Positions 7,747 to 10,794 of a DNA stretch of 10,794 nucleotides are shown here, piece after piece; position 1 is the first letter of the stretch, and every line of letters begins with the position of its first letter. The position numbers and the translations under genes were made by a program. Location of the stretch: assembly GCA_910585395.1 (NCBI GenBank), contig CAJUCK010000035.1:1-10794 (forward strand), read 5' to 3'. The stretch comes from an uncultured Lachnospiraceae bacterium (lineage in GTDB: Bacteria; Bacillota; Clostridia; Lachnospirales; Lachnospiraceae). The notes under the pieces are model-generated. The model was given only the letters and a program-made list of their open reading frames with translations. It was not told where the DNA came from and did not search any database.

Positions 7747-7779
7747 TTTATACCTCCAGAAATTATATATTTATGTAAT

Positions 7780-7954
7780 CCATGGCAGGATGAACCTTTG
7801 ACCACAATACGCCAGGATATCAAAAAGGAAGATGCAGTATGTCAGTGTTTAATGGAGCATATTAATTAAAAATAAGGATGTTCTGGCAGAGAATGTGGTG
7901 TTTGGAGTGGAATTGAAAGAACGAGGGCCAGTCAGAAAATTTAGAAAAAGCTGA
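7780..7954 (+). pseudogene. Possible decayed remnant of an unidentified gene
   Basis: Two short stretches look more like coding sequence than random intergenic DNA. Frame A, about 7780-7869, reads PWQDEPLTTIRQDIKKEDAV and continues to a stop at 7867-7869. A different frame, 7871-7954, reads NKDVLAENVVFGVELKERG and ends at TGA 7952-7954. A single +1 shift near 7866-7870 would join them into about 57 residues of plausible soluble protein sequence, perhaps the C-terminal end of a lost gene. There is no start codon with a ribosome site, and I do not recognise the family. It could also be chance. Confidence 0.25.
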
Positions 7955-7992
7955 ACGCGGGGGCAGGCAGCTGCCTGCCTCCTGAAATTTTC
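7935..7992 (-). terminator. Nested inverted repeats with a perfect 18-bp palindrome; probable terminator of the flavin reductase gene
   Basis: The core 7962-7979 is perfectly self-complementary (GGCAGGCAG then CTGCCTGCC) and would fold as a 7-bp G+C-rich stem with an AGCT loop. Outer arms GAAAATTT (7935-7942) and AAATTTTC (7985-7992) are also complementary. On the minus strand, downstream of the reductase stop, a T5 run (A at 7945-7949) lies about 12 nt past the core. An alternative 5-bp hairpin, AGCTG (7969-7973 complement) with CAGCT (7949-7953 complement), ends directly at that T run and excludes the core hairpin. I read this as an imperfect terminator; a protein-binding operator is the main alternative. 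Confidence 0.45.
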
Positions 7993-8003
7993 AAAAGAGA
8001 CGG

Positions 8004-8519
8004 CTATCTTGCCAGAAATTCTATGATTTCTCCTACGTATAGAGTATGAAGATTTCCTTCTTCCTTGCCAGAATACCATTTTTCTTTGATTTCCGGGTCC
8101 AGAAAATGTGCTTCGTTAATGGGAATGGCAGCCATTTTACGGCAGAGGCAGATGAAATTCCCCTCATCCACAAAAGGAATGTTGTCTTTGAAGTTAACAT
8201 TGAGGCCGGAAACTTTAAATTTATCTTCCTGTCTGCCAGATACCACTCCAAAATATTTCAGATCGTTTTTGAATTTTTTGTCAAAAAAGCTGCAGGAAAA
8301 GTATGTTTCTTTATCTATAAATTCTTTGGTATATCTGTTTTCCCGAACAAAGATGAAAGCAACATTTTTCCCCCAGAGAACGCCCATGCCGCCCCAGCTT
8401 GCAGTCATGGCGTTGGCTTTTTCCTGATTGCCAGCAGCAATCAGCATCCATTCTTCAGATATTTTGGTAAATGGATTAAGTTCTAACAAATCTGTAGGGT
8501 ATGGTTGAAATTGATGCAT
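8004..8519 (-). CDS. Flavin reductase-like FMN-binding protein
   Basis: A 171-residue cytosolic protein with the FMN-binding split-barrel fold of the flavin reductase/flavoredoxin group, which bind FMN and reduce flavins or pass electrons to partner proteins. Visible landmarks are NAMTASWGGMGVLW (36-49), the phosphate-contact region VRENRYTKEFI (58-68), the SCSFFD strand (75-80) and SGRQEDKF (94-101). The length is normal and there is no signal peptide or cysteine cluster. The start has AAAGGAG (plus-strand 8527-8533) 7 nt upstream. A good promoter precedes it, and the palindromic terminator follows within 70 nt, so it is probably transcribed alone. The physiological electron partner is unknown; neighbouring genes give no hint. 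Confidence 0.9.
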   Translation of the reverse strand: MHQFQPYPTDLLELNPFTKISEEWMLIAAGNQEKANAMTASWGGMGVLWGKNVAFIFVRENRYTKEFIDKETYFSCSFFDKKFKNDLKYFGVVSGRQEDKFKVSGLNVNFKDNIPFVDEGNFICLCRKMAAIPINEAHFLDPEIKEKWYSGKEEGNLHTLYVGEIIEFLAR

Positions 8520-8550
8520 AATAATTCTCCTTTGCTGAATATTTAGATAA

Positions 8551-8579
8551 AGTATACAACATTTTATGGAATTTGCCTA
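8551..8579 (-). promoter_or_regulatory. Sigma-A promoter for the flavin reductase gene
   Basis: Read on the minus strand, TAGGCA (plus 8574-8579; 4 of 6 to TTGACA) lies 17 nt before TATACT (plus 8551-8556; 5 of 6 to TATAAT). The transcript would begin near 8544, giving a leader of about 25 nt that contains the AAAGGAG ribosome site. Confidence 0.6.
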
Positions 8580-8627
8580 CTGGATTATGAAAAAAAGTTA
8601 TAAAGAGTATAAGCCCTAAGAATAATC

Positions 8628-8656
8628 TTGACAGCTTCTCAAAAAAGTATAATAAT
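8628..8656 (+). promoter_or_regulatory. Sigma-A promoter for ilvE
   Basis: A perfect TTGACA at 8628-8633 is followed after 17 nt by AATAAT at 8651-8656 (5 of 6 to TATAAT). A perfect TATAAT also overlaps at 8648-8653 but is only 14 nt from the -35. The predicted leader is about 35 nt, too short for a T-box riboswitch. The site lies back to back with the reductase promoter; the two -35 boxes are about 49 bp apart, so one bound regulator could touch both. Confidence 0.7.
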
Positions 8657-8697
8657 TGATAAAAACAATAGAGAAAGAACAGGATGGAGGAGCGATT

Positions 8698-9762
8698 ATG
8701 GATATCAAGTTTATAAAAAGAGATGAATTAAAAGAGAAACCGGATCAAAGCAATCTGGGATTTGGCAAATATATGACGGATTATATGTTCGTGATGGACT
8801 GGGACAAAGGCGTAGGCTGGCATGATGCCAGGATTGAGCCTTATGGGCCAGTGGAAATCAGTCCTTCCTGTGTGACCCTGCATTATGCGCAGGAAACGTT
8901 TGAGGGCTTAAAAGCATATCGTACCAAGGAAGACAAGATATTGCTGTTCCGTCCGGAAATGAATGCAAGAAGAATGATTAATTCGAATGCGAGACTGTGT
9001 ATGCCGGGATTTCCAGAGGATATGTTTGTGGAAGCAGTGGAAGAGCTGGTGAAAATAGAGAAGGACTGGATTCCATCTGAGCCTGGAACTTCCCTGTATA
9101 TTCGCCCGTTTGTGTTTGCAACAGAGTCGGCGCTGGGCGTTCACATGGCAGTTTCCTATAAGTTTATGGTAATCTGCTGTCCCGTAGGGGCATATTATCC
9201 TGAAGGTATTAATCCAGTGAAAATTCTGGTGGAAGATGAATTGGTGCGTGCAGTGAAGGGAGGAACTGGAGATACGAAATGCGGCGGTAACTATGCAGCT
9301 TCTATTTTAGGACAGGTAAGGGCAGAAGAGAAGGGCTGCACCCAGGTACTCTGGTTGGACGGCGTTCACAGAAAATATGTGGAAGAAGTAGGAACCATGA
9401 ATATTATGTTTAAAATTAATGGCGAGATTTACACAGCTCCCACAGAAGGAACGGTGCTTCCTGGTGTTACCCGGAATTCTATTATCCATATTCTAAAAGA
9501 CTGGGGATATAAAGTAAATGAAACGCATTTGTCTGTGGATGACCTGATGAAAGCCGGACATGACGGAAGCCTGGAAGAGGCGTTTGGAACAGGAACGGCA
9601 GCGGTTATTTCTCCAGTAGGTGAATTTATGTACAGAGATGATGTGGTTACTGTAAATGACTTTAAAATTGGAGAACTTACCCAGAAGTTGTACGATTATC
9701 TGACAGGAATTCAATGGGGTGATATTGAAGACAAATATGGATGGACCAGAGAAGTAAAATAG
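8698..9762 (+). CDS. ilvE: Branched-chain-amino-acid aminotransferase
   Basis: PLP enzyme of fold-type IV that transfers the amino group between glutamate and the 2-keto acids of valine, leucine and isoleucine: the last step of their synthesis and the first of their breakdown. It has 354 residues, matching the longer eukaryote-like/bacterial BCAT subgroup rather than the roughly 310-residue E. coli type. Landmarks: ETFEGLKAYR (66-75), RPEMNARRM (85-93), the PLP lysine Lys194 in DTKCGGNYAAS, the cofactor-ring Glu230 in YVEEVGTMN, GTVLPGVTRNSI (251-262), and FGTGTAAVISPVG (296-308). The frame is open from a TTG at 8656, but ATG 8698 has GGAGGAG at 8686-8692, 5 nt upstream. It is transcribed separately from ilvBN, which lies about 4 kb upstream. 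Confidence 0.96.
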   Translation: MDIKFIKRDELKEKPDQSNLGFGKYMTDYMFVMDWDKGVGWHDARIEPYGPVEISPSCVTLHYAQETFEGLKAYRTKEDKILLFRPEMNARRMINSNARLCMPGFPEDMFVEAVEELVKIEKDWIPSEPGTSLYIRPFVFATESALGVHMAVSYKFMVICCPVGAYYPEGINPVKILVEDELVRAVKGGTGDTKCGGNYAASILGQVRAEEKGCTQVLWLDGVHRKYVEEVGTMNIMFKINGEIYTAPTEGTVLPGVTRNSIIHILKDWGYKVNETHLSVDDLMKAGHDGSLEEAFGTGTAAVISPVGEFMYRDDVVTVNDFKIGELTQKLYDYLTGIQWGDIEDKYGWTREVK

Positions 9763-9800
9763 AGAAAAGCTTTTAGAAGAAGATTCATTGTGTAAAAATT

Positions 9801-9865
9801 TATAAAAACATCATGTTTGGGATAAACGAGACAAAGAAAACATTCTCTGCATGATGTTTTTTATA
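9801..9865 (+). terminator. Large inverted repeat with T tract after ilvE
   Basis: AAAAACATCATG (9804-9815) pairs with CATGATGTTTTT (9850-9861), and TATA at both outer ends can extend the stem past a one-T bulge. The loop is about 34 nt. The right arm runs into T6 and the left arm is preceded by an A run, so it could work for both strands. The long loop and A+T-rich stem make it a weaker intrinsic terminator than usual. The remaining gap, 9866-9991, is A+T-rich with no gene I can support. Confidence 0.5.
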
Positions 9866-9960
9866 TTATGCTCTCAGGAAGTTTTGAGTAATGATAAATT
9901 CTTTTTTATAAATTTTTAAGAAAGTAGTAGAATGAAATTAAAGATTTTTCTATAGACTAA

Positions 9961-9969
9961 TGATAGAAT
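9961..9969 (+). promoter_or_regulatory. Possible extended -10 for the small membrane protein gene
   Basis: TGATAGAAT at 9961-9969 has the TG-n-(TAGAAT) form of an extended -10 with 5 of 6 matches. No good -35 hexamer is found 15-18 nt upstream, so this would rest on the TG motif alone. The leader would be about 25 nt. Confidence 0.3.
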
Positions 9970-10000
9970 CCATTTATCAAGAAAGAAAAGAGTGAGAAGT

Positions 10001-10186
10001 ATGAAGAAAAAAAGTGATGAATTTGCAGATATTAATGGAAATAAGAAACGTAGCGGAATGGTGGTGTTTGCCATAGCAGTGCTGGCTGTTTGTATCAGTG
10101 GTACTTTATGTGCACGAAAGCTGATATTGGAACAGAGGTATGTCAGCATGAATGATAATCTTGTCTGTCGGTATGAGCTTGTCTGA
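10001..10186 (+). CDS. Small single-span membrane protein of unknown function
   Basis: A 61-residue basic-then-hydrophobic protein. Residues 1-18 are charged (KKKSDEFADINGNKKRS), 19-38 form one membrane span (GMVVFAIAVLAVCISGTLCA), and 39-61 are a short polar tail. The basic N-terminus predicts a cytoplasmic N-terminus and an external tail. The general plan, with a short cytoplasmic head, one span and the beginning of a helical tail (KLILEQRYVSM), resembles the start of FtsB/DivIC septum initiators, but the coiled coil is missing. It could be a truncated member or something unrelated. I chose ATG 10001 over the in-frame GTG at 9992. The ribosome site is weak (AGAGTGAGA at 9989-9997). A terminator hairpin begins at its stop codon, supporting a real, self-contained gene. 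Confidence 0.5.
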   Translation: MKKKSDEFADINGNKKRSGMVVFAIAVLAVCISGTLCARKLILEQRYVSMNDNLVCRYELV

Positions 10187-10213
10187 GAATACTGTCCAAC
10201 AGGATTCTTTTTA
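10186..10213 (+). terminator. Intrinsic terminator of the small membrane protein gene
   Basis: AGAAT (10186-10190) pairs with ATTCT (10204-10208), and CTGT (10192-10195) with ACAG (10199-10202), around a CCA loop with one A-G mismatch. A run of T (10208-10212) follows at once. The hairpin begins at the last base of the stop codon. Confidence 0.65.
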
Positions 10214-10221
10214 TATTTCAG

Positions 10222-10249
10222 TACATTTTTGTGATTATGGCATAAACTA
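10222..10249 (+). promoter_or_regulatory. Sigma-K-like (mother-cell sporulation) promoter
   Basis: CATAAACTA at 10241-10249 fits the sigma-K -10 consensus CATAnnnTA exactly. TACA at 10222-10225 supplies the AC core of the -35, 16 nt before CATA, the expected spacing. Sigma-E has a related -10 (CATACAnT) and matches at 7 of 8 positions, but no sigma-E -35 is seen. Transcription would begin near 10256, about 23 nt before the next start codon. Confidence 0.5.
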
Positions 10250-10278
10250 TCAATAAGTGTAGAAATTAAGAGGTGTTT

Positions 10279-10794
10279 ATGCAGAAAAAGAATTTACGGG
10301 GAATGCAGGTGAATCATGTAGATAATGGGACAATGCTTATTCAGGTAACCTCTGCTGTAGGGCTTATCCCAGTGCAAAATGCTAAGGTAACGATTTCCTA
10401 CACAGGGGATCCAGAAAATACATTAGAGCAGATTTCCACCAATGCAGAAGGGCAGTCGGATGTTCTGACACTGGCAGCTCCTCCGCTGGAATACAGCATG
10501 GAACCAGAACAAACAACACAGCCTTACGCAGAATATACAGTTGAGGTGGAAGCGGAAGGCTACAGGCCGGTGAGCATTGAGGGAGTAGACGTTTTTTCAG
10601 GTGAGTTATCTCTACAGAATGTAAGGATGGAACCTGTGGAGGTGTCGGAAGAGAATAAAAATATTGTAATTCCTGCCAATACCCTGTTTGGAAATTTCCC
10701 GCCTAAAATTGCAGAAGCAGAGATTAAGCCAGTCGATGAGAGTGGAGAAATCGTATTGAGCAGAGTGGTGGTTCCAGAGTATGTAGTGGTTCAT
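10279..10794 (+). CDS. N-terminal part of a probable spore cortex-lytic/germination-type protein (runs off the window)
   Basis: The first 172 codons are open to the right edge. ATG 10279 has AAGAGGTG at 10268-10275. The residues start MQKKNLRGMQVNHVDNGTML and carry a beta-rich domain (about 18-118) resembling carboxypeptidase-regulatory-like or SpaA/Cna-B folds: GLIPVQNAKVTISYTGD, then TNAEGQSDVLTL, PPLEYSMEP, YTVEVEAEGYRPVSIEGV. A linker leads to VVVPEYVVVH at the edge, which matches, as I remember it, a conserved segment in clostridial proteins annotated as spore cortex-lytic enzyme or peptidoglycan-binding protein. There is no signal peptide, consistent with synthesis in the mother cell or forespore rather than ordinary secretion. 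The sporulation-type promoter just upstream agrees. The catalytic or cell-wall-binding part would lie beyond this window, so the enzyme activity is unproven. Confidence 0.75.
   Translation, partial: MQKKNLRGMQVNHVDNGTMLIQVTSAVGLIPVQNAKVTISYTGDPENTLEQISTNAEGQSDVLTLAAPPLEYSMEPEQTTQPYAEYTVEVEAEGYRPVSIEGVDVFSGELSLQNVRMEPVEVSEENKNIVIPANTLFGNFPPKIAEAEIKPVDESGEIVLSRVVVPEYVVVH

Noticed and set aside
7762..7767. TATAAT on the minus strand just upstream of the GH31 start
   Set aside because: Transcription would begin about at 7755, inside the ribosome binding site, and there is no -35 at 16-18 nt. The real GH31 promoter is not identified.
8046..8486. A 146-codon plus-strand frame opposite the flavin reductase gene
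   Set aside because: It is antisense to a clear FMN-binding protein with a good promoter and ribosome site; its phenylalanine-rich composition is what the complement of a lysine/glutamate-rich gene gives.
1..10794. CRISPR array, insertion sequence, prophage or defence system
   Set aside because: No spaced direct repeats, transposase or integrase motifs, or defence-type domains appear in any frame; nearly all of the window is accounted for by metabolic genes.

Overview
The window looks like ordinary chromosomal sequence from a spore-forming clostridium, most likely a Lachnospiraceae-type Firmicute. The evidence is moderate A+T content, strong AGGAGG-type ribosome binding sites, typical sigma-A promoters, a DHFR and a phage phi3T/Bacillus ThyA-type thymidylate synthase of clostridial character, and a right-end gene resembling clostridial spore cortex-lytic proteins behind a sporulation-type promoter. 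This taxonomic guess is inference; there is no 16S or other marker in the window.

Layout, left to right. (1) 1-2461, plus strand: a sigma-A promoter with an extended -10, then thyA (thymidylate synthase), folA (dihydrofolate reductase) and an AEC-family membrane transporter, tightly packed and probably co-transcribed. ThyA produces dihydrofolate and FolA recycles it to tetrahydrofolate. (2) 2532-4798, plus strand: acetolactate synthase large subunit (ilvB) followed by the small regulatory subunit (ilvN). ilvB carries a single-base frameshift in a run of four G at 2738-2741, which splits an otherwise complete gene. (3) 4823-5350, plus strand: an isochorismatase/nicotinamidase-like cysteine hydrolase. 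(4) 5371-7746, minus strand: a cytosolic GH31 alpha-glucosidase-type enzyme, convergent with the hydrolase. (5) 7747-8003: a gap with a possible decayed coding remnant and a perfect 18-bp palindrome inside a larger inverted repeat. (6) 8004-8519, minus strand: a flavin reductase-like FMN protein with its own promoter, divergent from (7) 8698-9762, plus strand: branched-chain aminotransferase (ilvE), also with a good promoter and followed by a large inverted repeat ending in a T tract. (8) 10001-10186: a 61-residue single-span membrane protein of unknown function with its own terminator. (9) 10279 to the right edge: the first 172 codons of a probable spore cortex/germination-related protein, behind a sigma-K-like promoter.

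ilvB, ilvN and ilvE belong to one pathway (valine, leucine and isoleucine synthesis), although ilvE is about 4 kb away from ilvBN. If the ilvB frameshift is real, the first committed step is lost unless another copy exists; a sequencing error in the G run is the main alternative. I see no mobile element, CRISPR array, tRNA, rRNA or defence system. No clearly novel multi-gene system is visible. The items most worth a second look are the ilvB frameshift, the sporulation promoter, the orphan small membrane protein and the palindrome/remnant gap.
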